Positions 8,252 through 15,650 of a DNA stretch of 64,000 nucleotides are shown one piece after another. Source of the stretch: DASUPK01 sp036377415 (GTDB lineage: Bacteria; Actinomycetota; Thermoleophilia; Solirubrobacterales; 70-9); contig DASUYK010000039.1 in the NCBI GenBank assembly GCA_036377415.1, positions 1 through 64,000 of the forward strand. The letters are read 5' to 3'. The notes under the pieces were generated by a model that made no database searches, was not told the DNA's origin, and saw only the letters and a program-made list of their open reading frames with translations. A program made the position numbers and the translations under genes. How positions within the stretch are numbered: position 1 is the stretch's first letter; every line of letters begins with the position of its first letter.

Positions 8252-9225
8252 ATGCGAGGGCGCTCCGTAGGCGAAGCCGAGGAGCGACCCGTTTGAGGAT
8301 GGACCGCCATCTTCTCCGCCCGTTCGAGGATCTCGGCGGCCCCCGCGGCCCTCATCCGCTCGGCCAGCGCTCTGCCGATCCCCTCGGGATCGCTCGCGTC
8401 GTCTGTGAGCTCGTCGCGGAGCCACTCGCTTCCGTCGGGCAGCCCGCAGAATGCCCGGAGCCGCATCCGCCCGCCCTTCTCCAGAGTCGCGATCGCTCCC
8501 AAGGGTGTGTTGCAGCTCGCGTCCAGGGCGGCGACCAGAGCCCGCTCGCCCTGCAGAGTCGCGAGCGCGCTGCGGTCGGTGATCGACTGCACCGCAACGG
8601 CCGCCCGGTCGTTTTCGTGGAACACCTCGATCGCGAGGGCGCCCTGACCGGGCGCCGGGATCAGCTCCTCCGGCTCGATCGTAAAAGCGATCTCCTCCGC
8701 GCGCCCGAGCCGTCGCAACCCGGCGGCCGCCAGGACCAGTCCCTCGAAGTCCCCCGCTTCGAGCCGGCTGAGCCGCGTATCGACGTTGCCGCGCAGCTCG
8801 GCGATCTCGAGATCGGGCCGGACCGCGAGGATCTGGGCCCGCCGGCGGAGGCTGGAGGTGCCGATCCTGGCGCCCGCCGGTACATCGCTGAGCGAGCTCA
8901 CATGACCGACATACGCGTCCCGCGGGTCCTCCCGCACCGGCATCCCGGCGATCTCGAGCCCCTCGGGCAGCTCGGCGGGCAGGTCCTTGGCCGAGTGGAC
9001 GCCGAGATCGACCTCGCCGTCGAGCAGCGCTCGCTCGATCTCGCGCACGAACCGGGCCTTGTCGCCGCCGGCCCCGAGGTCGCTCGGAGCTCGGCGTGCC
9101 CCCTCGTCCCCGGATGTCCTGATTGGGACGACTTCGGCGTCGCCGAGCGCCTTCGCGACCAGCTTCGCCTGCGCGAGCGCGAGGGCGCTTCCGCGGGTGC
9201 CGAGCCTCAGCGGCGGCTCTGCCAT
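8248..9225 (-). CDS. hemC: Hydroxymethylbilane synthase (porphobilinogen deaminase)
   Basis: HemC joins four porphobilinogens into hydroxymethylbilane. The 325 residues start LRLGTRGSALALAQA and contain the catalytic Asp region VDLGVHSAKDLP, the TSSLRRRAQ segment, the APGQGALAIE motif, and the dipyrromethane cofactor Cys in ALDASCNTPLGA. ATG 9225 is chosen since the family signature starts six residues later. The gap to hemA is 10 nt and the 3' end overlaps cobA/hemD by 4 nt. It is standard in length and residues. Confidence 0.96.
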   Translation of the reverse strand: MAEPPLRLGTRGSALALAQAKLVAKALGDAEVVPIRTSGDEGARRAPSDLGAGGDKARFVREIERALLDGEVDLGVHSAKDLPAELPEGLEIAGMPVREDPRDAYVGHVSSLSDVPAGARIGTSSLRRRAQILAVRPDLEIAELRGNVDTRLSRLEAGDFEGLVLAAAGLRRLGRAEEIAFTIEPEELIPAPGQGALAIEVFHENDRAAVAVQSITDRSALATLQGERALVAALDASCNTPLGAIATLEKGGRMRLRAFCGLPDGSEWLRDELTDDASDPEGIGRALAERMRAAGAAEILERAEKMAVHPQTGRSSASPTERPRI

Positions 9226-9235
9226 CCCGGCCGCC

Positions 9236-10579
9236 TCAGCTTCGGTCGGTTCGACGTCGGCGCTCCTCCAGAGAGGCGACGTCCCCGGCATCGTCCCTCT
9301 CCGGCTCGGTGCCGGCGTCGAGGCCGAACAGCTCCCGAAGGGCACTGACGTGGAGGTAGGAGTCCTCGCGGTCGGCGAGTCCCTTGATCCTCACCGTGGG
9401 CTCGTGCAGGAGCCGGTTGGCGATCGCCCGGGCCATCATCTCGATCCGCTCCCTGTCGGTCGCCGAGAGGCTCTCCCAGCGAGTCGCGTTCTCGGAGAGG
9501 ACCTGGGAGACGATCTCGTTCGCCCTCTCGCGAAGAGCGGTGACGGTCGGCATCACCTCCTGCCCGCCAAGCCACCGCTCGAACCGGGAGAGCTCGGAGT
9601 CGATGATCCCCCCGGCCCTGCGTGCCTCGGCCTGCCTGCCGGAAGCGTTCCGCTCGACGATCGCCTGCACGTCGTCGACGTCGTGGAGGCTCGCCGCATC
9701 GACCTCGCGGCACTCGGGGTCGATGTCGCGAGGCACCGCGAGGTCGATCAGCAGCAGTGGCTTTCCGTCGCGCTGGCCCATGATCAGCTCGAGCTCGGAA
9801 CGCTCGATCAGGTGGTGAGGGGAGTTCGTCGTGGAGACGACGATGTCGGCGCCGGTGAGCTGGAAGGGAAGCTCGTCGATCCGGACGGCGGTGCCGCCGA
9901 AACGCTGCGCGAGCGAGATCGCGCGGTTGTAGCCGCGATTCGCGATGAAGACGGCGTCTGAGCCCCGTGCGGCGAGCGCCCGTGCGGTCAGCTCGGAGGT
10001 CTCCCCCGCGCCGATCAGGAGCACCCGGCGAGCGGAGAGATCGCCGAGGCTCCGCTGGGCGAGCTCGACGGCGACCGAGGGAATGGAGACCCCCTTTTCA
10101 CCGACGGCGGTCTCCGTCCGCGCCCGCTTGCCGGCCGCGAGCGCGCCGCGGAACATCCGGTTGAGGATCGGCCCCGTCGCTCCCTCGACAAGCGCAAGCT
10201 CGTAGGCGCGCTTCACCTGGCCCTGGATCTCGGCCTCGCCGACGATCATCGAGTCGAGTCCGGCCGTCACGCGGTAAAGGTGCCGCGCCGCCTCCGGTCC
10301 TCGAAGCGAGTACAGGGGGCCGAGCAGCTCCGTGGGACGGATGCCCGCCTCCCGGGCGAGCACGCCGAGTCCCGCTGCCTCCGCTTCGACGGAGTCGGTG
10401 GCGACCAGGTAGAGCTCGGTCCGGTTGCAGGTGGAGAGCGCCGCCGCCTCGGTGATCGGCTCCTCCGAGACCAGCGCGTTCAGAACTCCCGCGGCCCGTC
10501 CCTCGGTTAGCGCCGCCTGCTCACGCAGGGCGAGGGAGGCGGTCCGGTGCGAAACGCCGAGCGCGAGCACGCCGCTCAT
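9236..10579 (-). CDS. hemA: Glutamyl-tRNA reductase
   Basis: HemA reduces glutamyl-tRNA(Glu) to glutamate-1-semialdehyde, the first committed step of the C5 heme pathway. The 447 residues show GVSHRTASLALRE, the catalytic Cys in LSTCNRTELY, the NADPH domain with LIGAGETSELTARAL, and STTNSPHHLI. The C-terminal dimerisation helix is present, and the final 25 residues are a charged extension. ATG overlaps the stop of the upstream CcmD-like gene (ATGA). hemL (the next enzyme) and hemB are not in this window. Confidence 0.96.
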   Translation of the reverse strand: MSGVLALGVSHRTASLALREQAALTEGRAAGVLNALVSEEPITEAAALSTCNRTELYLVATDSVEAEAAGLGVLAREAGIRPTELLGPLYSLRGPEAARHLYRVTAGLDSMIVGEAEIQGQVKRAYELALVEGATGPILNRMFRGALAAGKRARTETAVGEKGVSIPSVAVELAQRSLGDLSARRVLLIGAGETSELTARALAARGSDAVFIANRGYNRAISLAQRFGGTAVRIDELPFQLTGADIVVSTTNSPHHLIERSELELIMGQRDGKPLLLIDLAVPRDIDPECREVDAASLHDVDDVQAIVERNASGRQAEARRAGGIIDSELSRFERWLGGQEVMPTVTALRERANEIVSQVLSENATRWESLSATDRERIEMMARAIANRLLHEPTVRIKGLADREDSYLHVSALRELFGLDAGTEPERDDAGDVASLEERRRRTDRS

Positions 10580-10809
10580 CGGCGCGCCTCCTCCCTCACG
10601 GACTCGATCCTCTCCTCCCGCTCCCGGACCCGCCCGACGTCGCTCCCGCGCGGGGACTCGGCGAGTTCGCCGAGCGATCGGAGCTCTCGCTGAATGCGCT
10701 GGAGCTTCGAGGCCATGATCGCAACGTAGATCAAGAGGAGGAGGAGGAAGACCAGGTAGGCGCCCGCGACGTAGCCCTCCGCGCTGTCGATCGCGGCGAA
10801 GGGGATCAC
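10576..10809 (-). CDS. Small CcmD-like single-pass membrane protein
   Basis: A 77-residue protein with one transmembrane segment (about residues 12-32, YVAGAYLVFLLLLLIYVAIM) followed by a charged cytoplasmic tail (QRIQRELRSL then Glu/Arg repeats). Size, topology and position directly after ccmC fit CcmD, which stabilises the CcmABC heme-handling complex, but CcmD is poorly conserved and this rests mainly on context. The GTG start overlaps the ccmC stop (GTGA), and its stop overlaps the hemA start (ATGA). Confidence 0.7.
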   Translation of the reverse strand: MIPFAAIDSAEGYVAGAYLVFLLLLLIYVAIMASKLQRIQRELRSLGELAESPRGSDVGRVREREERIESVREEARR

Positions 10810-11501
10810 GCCGTCACCTCCAGCGCGCGGCGAATCCGCGCCAGGTCTCCGGACGTGCGCTTCGAATCGAGCTCGAACCAGACCAGCGTCGCCCAGAGCG
10901 CCGCCATGCCGACGAGGCAGACGAGGAACGGGAAGAGCATCGAGTCGGGCAGGCCGCCGGCCGACGAGAAGGTCCGCGGATGGATCAGCGGCTCGGCGAG
11001 CCGGACGGCGAGGAAATTGAGCGGCACGAATGCCCCGGCCGTGATCGCGAACACCGAGGCGTAGCGCGCCTGCCGATCGCGGTCCTCGATCGCGTAGCGG
11101 AGCGGGTAATAGGTCGCGTAGAGGAGGAAGACGATCAGGAAGCTGACCAGGGTGGGCTCCTTCCACTCCCACCAGACGCCCCACGACCCCTTTGCCCAGA
11201 TCGCGCCGGTGGCGAGCACCGCCAGCCCGAAGATCACCGAGATGTGAATCGAGACGTAGGCGCGGGCGTCATGAACCGGGTCGCCGCTGCGGAGATGGCG
11301 AATCGCGTGGACGGCGGCGACCATGAAGCCGATCAACGCGCAGGTGGCCAGCGGTACGTGCAGGTAGAAGATCTTCTGGATGTAGCCCTGGTCGGCGTCC
11401 TCCGGCGCGGCGAAGAACGCAAGCGCGTAGCCCACCGCGAGCAGCGCCACCGTCGTGGCCGCGAGCCGGCGAAGCGTTATCGATCCGAGCGCAGTGGCCA
11501 T
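10806..11501 (-). CDS. ccmC: Heme exporter / cytochrome c biogenesis protein CcmC
   Basis: The protein has 231 residues and six predicted membrane spans. It contains the tryptophan-rich heme motif of the family, WGVWWEWKEP (about residues 107-116), and flanking His residues in IFYLHVPLATCA and SIHISVIFG. CcmC presents heme to the chaperone CcmE in system I cytochrome c maturation. Genes for CcmE, CcmF and CcmH are absent from this window. It is 19 nt after ccmB and overlaps the CcmD-like gene. Confidence 0.93.
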   Translation of the reverse strand: MATALGSITLRRLAATTVALLAVGYALAFFAAPEDADQGYIQKIFYLHVPLATCALIGFMVAAVHAIRHLRSGDPVHDARAYVSIHISVIFGLAVLATGAIWAKGSWGVWWEWKEPTLVSFLIVFLLYATYYPLRYAIEDRDRQARYASVFAITAGAFVPLNFLAVRLAEPLIHPRTFSSAGGLPDSMLFPFLVCLVGMAALWATLVWFELDSKRTSGDLARIRRALEVTA

Positions 11502-11520
11502 TTCGATGTCCTCGGGCTGA

Positions 11521-12189
11521 CTAGTCCTCGAGCAGGAAGTCGAAGGTCGCGTAGCCGACGAGGAGGAAGACCGAATCGTAGAGGCCGAGCAGCGCCAGCC
11601 ACGTGCCGAATCGGCCGTAGTCCGGACCGTCGGCGGCGAGCAGGTGTTCGCCCGCCCCGGCGGTCGCGATCACGAGCGGGACCAGGAGGGGCAGGAGGAT
11701 CAGCGGGGCGAGCAGATCGCGGGCGCTGGACATCGTGGCGATCGTGGAGATCACGGTTCCGGTGGCGGCCAGCCCGAGGTTCGCGAGCAGCAGCACGAGG
11801 GCGAGGGGAATCAGCCCCTCTACCGAGTCGAGGAAGAAGAGCGCGAAGATTGGAACGGCGATCAGCTCGAGGACGGTCAGGTAGATCGCGAGCGCGCTCG
11901 CCTTCGCCGCGAACAGCACCGTGCGGTCGATCGGGGCGAGCCTGACCAGGTCGAAGCCGCCCTCCTCCCGCTCGGCGACGAATAGGCGGTTGATCGCGAG
12001 GAGCGCCGCGAACAGCAGGGTCGCGACCAACACGCCGGCCGCGAGCTCGCCCTCGAGCTGCTCTCGGTCGAGTCCGAAACGGAAGATCACGAAGGTCGTC
12101 ACCGCGAACAGCGCCATCGCCGGCAGCGACCGGAGGGTGCGCAGCTCGACGCGGAGGTCCTTGCGGAGGAGCGCCGCGAAGGCGGTCAT
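11521..12189 (-). CDS. ccmB: Heme exporter protein CcmB (ABC permease)
   Basis: The 222 residues contain about six membrane spans and begin MTAFAALLRKDLRVELR, the usual amphipathic start of CcmB. The conserved region FVAEREEGGFDLVRLAPIDR matches the family pattern (E-x-x-x-G-x-x-x-L-x-L-x-P). CcmB pairs with the CcmA ATPase to release holo-CcmE from the CcmC-heme complex. ATG overlaps the ccmA stop (ATGA). A longer frame upstream is antisense noise over ccmA. Confidence 0.93.
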   Translation of the reverse strand: MTAFAALLRKDLRVELRTLRSLPAMALFAVTTFVIFRFGLDREQLEGELAAGVLVATLLFAALLAINRLFVAEREEGGFDLVRLAPIDRTVLFAAKASALAIYLTVLELIAVPIFALFFLDSVEGLIPLALVLLLANLGLAATGTVISTIATMSSARDLLAPLILLPLLVPLVIATAGAGEHLLAADGPDYGRFGTWLALLGLYDSVFLLVGYATFDFLLED

Positions 12190-12872
12190 CGGAGCTCCAG
12201 GACCGAGTCGGCGCCGGCGGCTGCCCTCTCGCGGTCGTGGCTGACGACGACACGGGTTCGGCCCGGGCCCGCGGCGACCAGCGGCTCGATCAGCCTGCGC
12301 GCCTCGGCGTCCAGATGGGCATCCGGCTCGTCGAGCAGGAGCAACGGCGGTTCGTGGAGCACCGCCCGGCAGACGTCGACCCGCTGCCTCATTCCCGCCG
12401 AGAGCTCCGCGACCCGGTCGTCGGCGCGGCCGGTCATTCCGACCGCCGCGAGCAGCTCCTCGATTCGCGCCGATGCGGCCGCCGGATCGAGCCCGTGCAG
12501 TGCCGCGGCGAGCTCGAGGTTCTCTCGCGGCGTCAGATCGCGATAGAGAAGGGGGGAGTGGCCGACGTAGCCGATCCGACCCCGAAGCCCGTGGGTCTCC
12601 TTCGGAAGGGAGCAGCCGAGCACCGAGACCTCGCCACCGCTCGGTCGGAGCAATCCGGCGAGAATCCGGAGCAGGGTCGACTTTCCCGATCCGTTCGGGC
12701 CCAGGACGGCGAGGCTTCGCCCCGCGCCCAGGCGGATGCTCACTTCCTGCAGCGCCGGCCTCTCGCCGAAGACCCGCCGCAGCCCGGCCAGCTCGATCGC
12801 CGGTGCGCTGCGGGTGAGCGCACCGGTGTCTGCGTCCGAAGACCCCTCGACTGCGGCGGTCTGCTCGACCAT
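12186..12872 (-). CDS. ccmA: Heme exporter ATP-binding protein CcmA
   Basis: This ABC ATPase has Walker A LGPNGSGKST, the signature LSAGMRQRVDV, Walker B LLLLDEPDAHLD and a switch His in VVVSHDRE. From ATG 12872 it is 228 residues, with a 22-residue unconserved leader before the ABC domain. I prefer 12872 to the in-frame ATG at 12914 because a TAGATT box ends 8 nt before it, matching the leaderless pattern of this region, and because the divergent gene starts at 12922. It is the first gene of the nine-gene run ending with birA. Confidence 0.93.
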   Translation of the reverse strand: MVEQTAAVEGSSDADTGALTRSAPAIELAGLRRVFGERPALQEVSIRLGAGRSLAVLGPNGSGKSTLLRILAGLLRPSGGEVSVLGCSLPKETHGLRGRIGYVGHSPLLYRDLTPRENLELAAALHGLDPAAASARIEELLAAVGMTGRADDRVAELSAGMRQRVDVCRAVLHEPPLLLLDEPDAHLDAEARRLIEPLVAAGPGRTRVVVSHDRERAAAGADSVLELR

Positions 12873-12880
12873 CTTGGGCG

Positions 12881-12886
12881 AATCTA
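12881..12886 (-). promoter_or_regulatory. -10 box of the ccm-hem operon
   Basis: TAGATT on the minus strand, 8 nt before the ccmA ATG at 12872. It would drive all nine genes. Confidence 0.5.
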
Positions 12887-12921
12887 GCTGGTGTTCGTGG
12901 TGTTCTTGGGTCATCGCAGGC

Positions 12922-13614
12922 ATGCTTCGGCGGTCGCGCACATCCCTCACTCTGGTCGCGATTGTGGGCCTGATCTCGTTCGGGGTGATGAGTGATGCCG
13001 CCCTCGCTCCCTCGCTCGGCGCCGAGGGGAGCTCGACCGAGGTGAGCGCCTTCGAGGCGGGGGACATCCAGTGGCGGGGCTCGGTCTCCGCGGGCAAGCC
13101 CTGGCACGGTGCCTTGTTCAGAGGGGTACAGCTTCCCGCCGAGGGGGCGGACTTCTTCACCTGGGACTTCCCGCTGCGCCTCTCGCCCAACAGGCCGTGG
13201 CGACGCTGGGCGGCCGATCGGACGCTCTTCGCGCTACTCGAGGTGCTTGCGGAGTACCGCGCCGCGAATCCGGCGGCGGGCCGCGTGGGGATCGCCGACC
13301 TGAGCCGGCCGCACGGCGGCCCGTTCGGGCGGCGCTTCGGCGGTCTCGGCCATGCCTCGCATCAGAACGGGATCGACGCCGACATCCTCTATCCCCGCCT
13401 CGACCTCGGTGAGACCGCCGCTTCGAAGCCCGTTCAGATCAACCGCGCCCTCGCCCAGGAGCTGGTGACCCGACTCGTCGCCGCCGGCGCCAGATACGTC
13501 TTCGTCGGCCATCGCACCGGGTTGAGTGGACCGAAGAAGATCGTCCAGCGCCTCGCCCACCACGACGACCACTTGCACGTCCGCTTCTTCGGCGGCGGGC
13601 GGCTCGGAAACTGA
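12922..13614 (+). CDS. Penicillin-insensitive murein endopeptidase-like protein (M74)
   Basis: The 230-residue protein starts with basic residues and a hydrophobic stretch (SLTLVAIVGLISFGVMS), a likely signal peptide, so it should act in the cell wall. The C-terminal half carries the zinc motifs of the MepA/M74 LAS peptidases: GHASHQNGIDADI (about residues 150-162) and HHDDHLHVRF near the C-terminus. These enzymes cut peptide cross-links of peptidoglycan. An in-frame extension upstream is antisense to ccmA and is rejected; ATG 12922 gives the signal peptide at once. No -10 box is evident at the usual spacing. It is convergent with the aldehyde dehydrogenase gene. Confidence 0.85.
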   Translation: MLRRSRTSLTLVAIVGLISFGVMSDAALAPSLGAEGSSTEVSAFEAGDIQWRGSVSAGKPWHGALFRGVQLPAEGADFFTWDFPLRLSPNRPWRRWAADRTLFALLEVLAEYRAANPAAGRVGIADLSRPHGGPFGRRFGGLGHASHQNGIDADILYPRLDLGETAASKPVQINRALAQELVTRLVAAGARYVFVGHRTGLSGPKKIVQRLAHHDDHLHVRFFGGGRLGN

Positions 13615-13618
13615 GCCT

Positions 13619-13648
13619 TTCGGGCGCGATAGTCGATCGCGACCCGAA
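13619..13648. terminator. Hairpin between convergent genes
   Basis: TTCGGG and CGCGAT pair with ATCGCG and CCCGAA (one bulged A, 5-nt loop), giving a 12-bp stem. It lies between the M74-like gene and the aldehyde dehydrogenase gene and could end both transcripts. Confidence 0.55.
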
Positions 13649-13660
13649 CGCCCCTGGCGC

Positions 13661-15331
13661 TCAGGCACCCTTGCGAAGCGTTCGCCGGCCCACCTCCATC
13701 AGCGGGCGGATCCCGTCTCGCAGGGCCTGCAGGCGATTGCCGTTGCGGGAATAGAGGACCTGCGCGGAGGATCTGATCGCATCGGCCAGCGTGCGGTCGT
13801 ATGGCTGCCACCAGATGTCGCGGGTCCAGCTGGGCTCCCAAGCGAGCTGCTTGATGTTCACGCACTCGTAGAAGCCAAACTTGGAATGCGAGCGCCCGAG
13901 GCCTGAATCCTTCACACCTCCCCACGCGCACTGACACGCCCCGTGGGAGAAGGAGTGGTCGTTGGTCCAGACCATCCCCGACTCGATCTCATGGGACATC
14001 CGCTCTCCCTTCGCCCGGTCCCTGGTCCAGACCGAGGCGCCGAGGCCGAACTGCGAGTCGTTCGCGAGCCGGATCGCTTCCTCCTCGGAGTCGACGGTCA
14101 TCACCGGCAGCACCGGGCCGAAGATCTCCTCGTTCATGATCCGCATCTCGTGGGTGACCCCGGTGAGCACGACCGGGGCGATGAAGCTGCCCCGAAGCCA
14201 TTTCGTGCTGGTCCCCTTCACCTTGGTCGGGCCCCCGGTGAGCTTGTTGGCGCCGTTCTTCAGGGCGTCGTCGACCAGGTCCTTGACGATCGCCGCCTGG
14301 TCCGACGAGACCATCGGGCCGATCTCGGTCGTCCACTCGCGCGGGTCGCCGACGGTGAGCCGCTCGGTCTCCCTGACCACACCCTCGAGGAAGGCGTCGG
14401 CGACGTCGCGGTGGACGTAGACCCGCTCGATCCCGGAGCAGGTCTGTCCCGCGTTCGCGAATCCGCCCCAGACCGCGCCCGAGACGGCGTTCGCAAGATC
14501 CGCATCCGCGCAGACGATCTGCGGGTCCTTGCCGCCGAGCTCCAGAACCGAGCCCTTCATCCGCTTCGCGCACTCGATCCCGACCTTGCGGCCGACCTCG
14601 ACGGAGCCGGTGAAGAAGATCTTCCCGACGCTCGACTTGACCAGCGCGTCGCCGACTCGGCCGCCCCCGTGAATCGTGCGGACGAGGCCCTCCGGGAATC
14701 CGGCCTTCTCGAACGTCTGCCGGATCCGCTCGCCGATCAGCGGGGTCAGGCTCGCTGGCTTCAGGACGACGCCGTTGCCCGCCATCAGCGCGATCGCGAC
14801 CTCGCCGAATGGGATCGACCAGGGGTAGTTCCACGGGGCGATCACGCCGACCACCCCGATCGGCTCGTACGTGAACTTGGCGCTCTTCGTCTTCAGGATC
14901 ACGGGCATGGATAGCTTCTCGTCGGAGAGGATCCGTGGGCCGTTGTCGGCGATCCAGTTGAGCGAGTCGATCGTCGGGAGGACCTCCATCGTGTAGCTCT
15001 CGACACGCGGCTTTCCCTGCTCGTTGGTGAGCAGCTCCGCGATCTCGTCGACGTCCTCGAGCAGCGCGTCGCTCGCCCGGCGCATGTAGCGCGCGCGGTC
15101 CTCGAGCGAGAGCGCCGCCCAGAACGGCTGGACCTCGGCCACGTTGTCGACGACGCCCTGCACCTTCGCGGGGGTGAGCGTCTCGACCGTTCCGACGAGC
15201 TCGCCGGTGGCGGGGTTGAACGACTCGAGCGCCTTGACGACGCGCTTGGCGGGCTTCCCCGCGCTCTTCCCTTTGCCGTCGCTGCCGGTGGACCTCGCCT
15301 CCATGACCCTTCCTCTCGTCGCTCTCTCCAT
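13661..15331 (-). CDS. Aldehyde dehydrogenase family protein
   Basis: NAD(P)-dependent aldehyde oxidation. The 556 residues include the Rossmann region VIAPWNYPWSIPFGEVA, KPASLTPL, FTGSVEVGRKVG, the general base Glu in VLELGGKDPQIV, the catalytic Cys in FANAGQTCSGIERV, and EEIFGPVLPVM. It is about 60 residues longer than usual, from a Lys/Gly-rich N-terminal leader and a C-terminal tail beyond the fold (DIWWQPYDRTLADA onward). The substrate cannot be told from sequence. ATG 15331 has a TAGAAT box 6 nt upstream (leaderless); ATG 15304 with AGGAAGG upstream is an alternative start. Confidence 0.9.
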   Translation of the reverse strand: MERATRGRVMEARSTGSDGKGKSAGKPAKRVVKALESFNPATGELVGTVETLTPAKVQGVVDNVAEVQPFWAALSLEDRARYMRRASDALLEDVDEIAELLTNEQGKPRVESYTMEVLPTIDSLNWIADNGPRILSDEKLSMPVILKTKSAKFTYEPIGVVGVIAPWNYPWSIPFGEVAIALMAGNGVVLKPASLTPLIGERIRQTFEKAGFPEGLVRTIHGGGRVGDALVKSSVGKIFFTGSVEVGRKVGIECAKRMKGSVLELGGKDPQIVCADADLANAVSGAVWGGFANAGQTCSGIERVYVHRDVADAFLEGVVRETERLTVGDPREWTTEIGPMVSSDQAAIVKDLVDDALKNGANKLTGGPTKVKGTSTKWLRGSFIAPVVLTGVTHEMRIMNEEIFGPVLPVMTVDSEEEAIRLANDSQFGLGASVWTRDRAKGERMSHEIESGMVWTNDHSFSHGACQCAWGGVKDSGLGRSHSKFGFYECVNIKQLAWEPSWTRDIWWQPYDRTLADAIRSSAQVLYSRNGNRLQALRDGIRPLMEVGRRTLRKGA

Positions 15332-15337
15332 GTCGCG

Positions 15338-15343
15338 ATTCTA
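15338..15343 (-). promoter_or_regulatory. -10 box of the aldehyde dehydrogenase gene
   Basis: TAGAAT on the minus strand, 6 nt before ATG 15331. Confidence 0.55.
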
Positions 15344-15394
15344 CGTCGGTGCTTGCCAGGGCTGCGAGTAGCAACAGGCTCGCTGTTCGTCCGC

Positions 15395-15421
15395 GGAGCG
15401 GCCTCCCGCCAAGGCCGCTCC
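15395..15421. terminator. Strong hairpin, 10-bp stem
   Basis: GGAGCGGCCT pairs perfectly with AGGCCGCTCC around a 7-nt loop. There is no U-tract. It lies downstream of rarA and upstream of the aldehyde dehydrogenase promoter, so a terminator or mRNA end-stabiliser is plausible. Confidence 0.45.
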
Positions 15422-15435
15422 TCCCTGCCCCCGAT

Positions 15436-15450
15436 CGGAGCGGTGCTCCG
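15436..15450. repeat. Short hairpin, 6-bp stem
   Basis: CGGAGC and GCTCCG around a 3-nt loop, 14 nt from the previous hairpin and sharing its GGAGC core. Confidence 0.35.
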
Positions 15451-15459
15451 AGATTAGTG

Positions 15460-15493
15460 GAGGCCGGGAGCAAATCCCCGAGCTCCCGACCTC
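15460..15493. repeat. Imperfect hairpin, 12-bp stem
   Basis: GAGGCCGGGAGC pairs with GCTCCCGACCTC (one mismatch) around a 10-nt loop. It is the third hairpin of the cluster. Confidence 0.4.
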
Positions 15494-15532
15494 CGTGTCC
15501 ACTCCCCGGCTTTTTACGCGCCGGCTCCGGTC

Positions 15533-15558
15533 GATCCGGCGGCGGTCTTGTGGCCGCC
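15533..15558 (+). repeat. Dispersed hairpin repeat, copy A
   Basis: GATCCGGCGGCGGT followed by CTTGTGGCCGCC. GGCGGC pairs with GCCGCC across a T-containing loop. Copy B (45749-45782) shares the first 14 nt exactly; copy C is at 50968-50995. Confidence 0.45.
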
Positions 15559-15650
15559 TGGTCTTTGCCGGAGCGTCAGACTCCCCTCAGAACACAGGGT
15601 CATCGGGAAGGTTGCGGGGGTTTGCGCCGGGGTGCGCGCTTAACCTGGTG

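Larger units (their letters stand above)
15344..15650. other. Intergenic region between rarA and aldehyde dehydrogenase gene
   Basis: This is the only non-coding stretch above 300 nt. No convincing small ORF or tRNA is seen. It holds three consecutive hairpins (15395-15421, 15436-15450, 15460-15493) and one copy of a dispersed hairpin repeat (15533-15558). Both flanking genes are on the minus strand. Confidence 0.6.
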
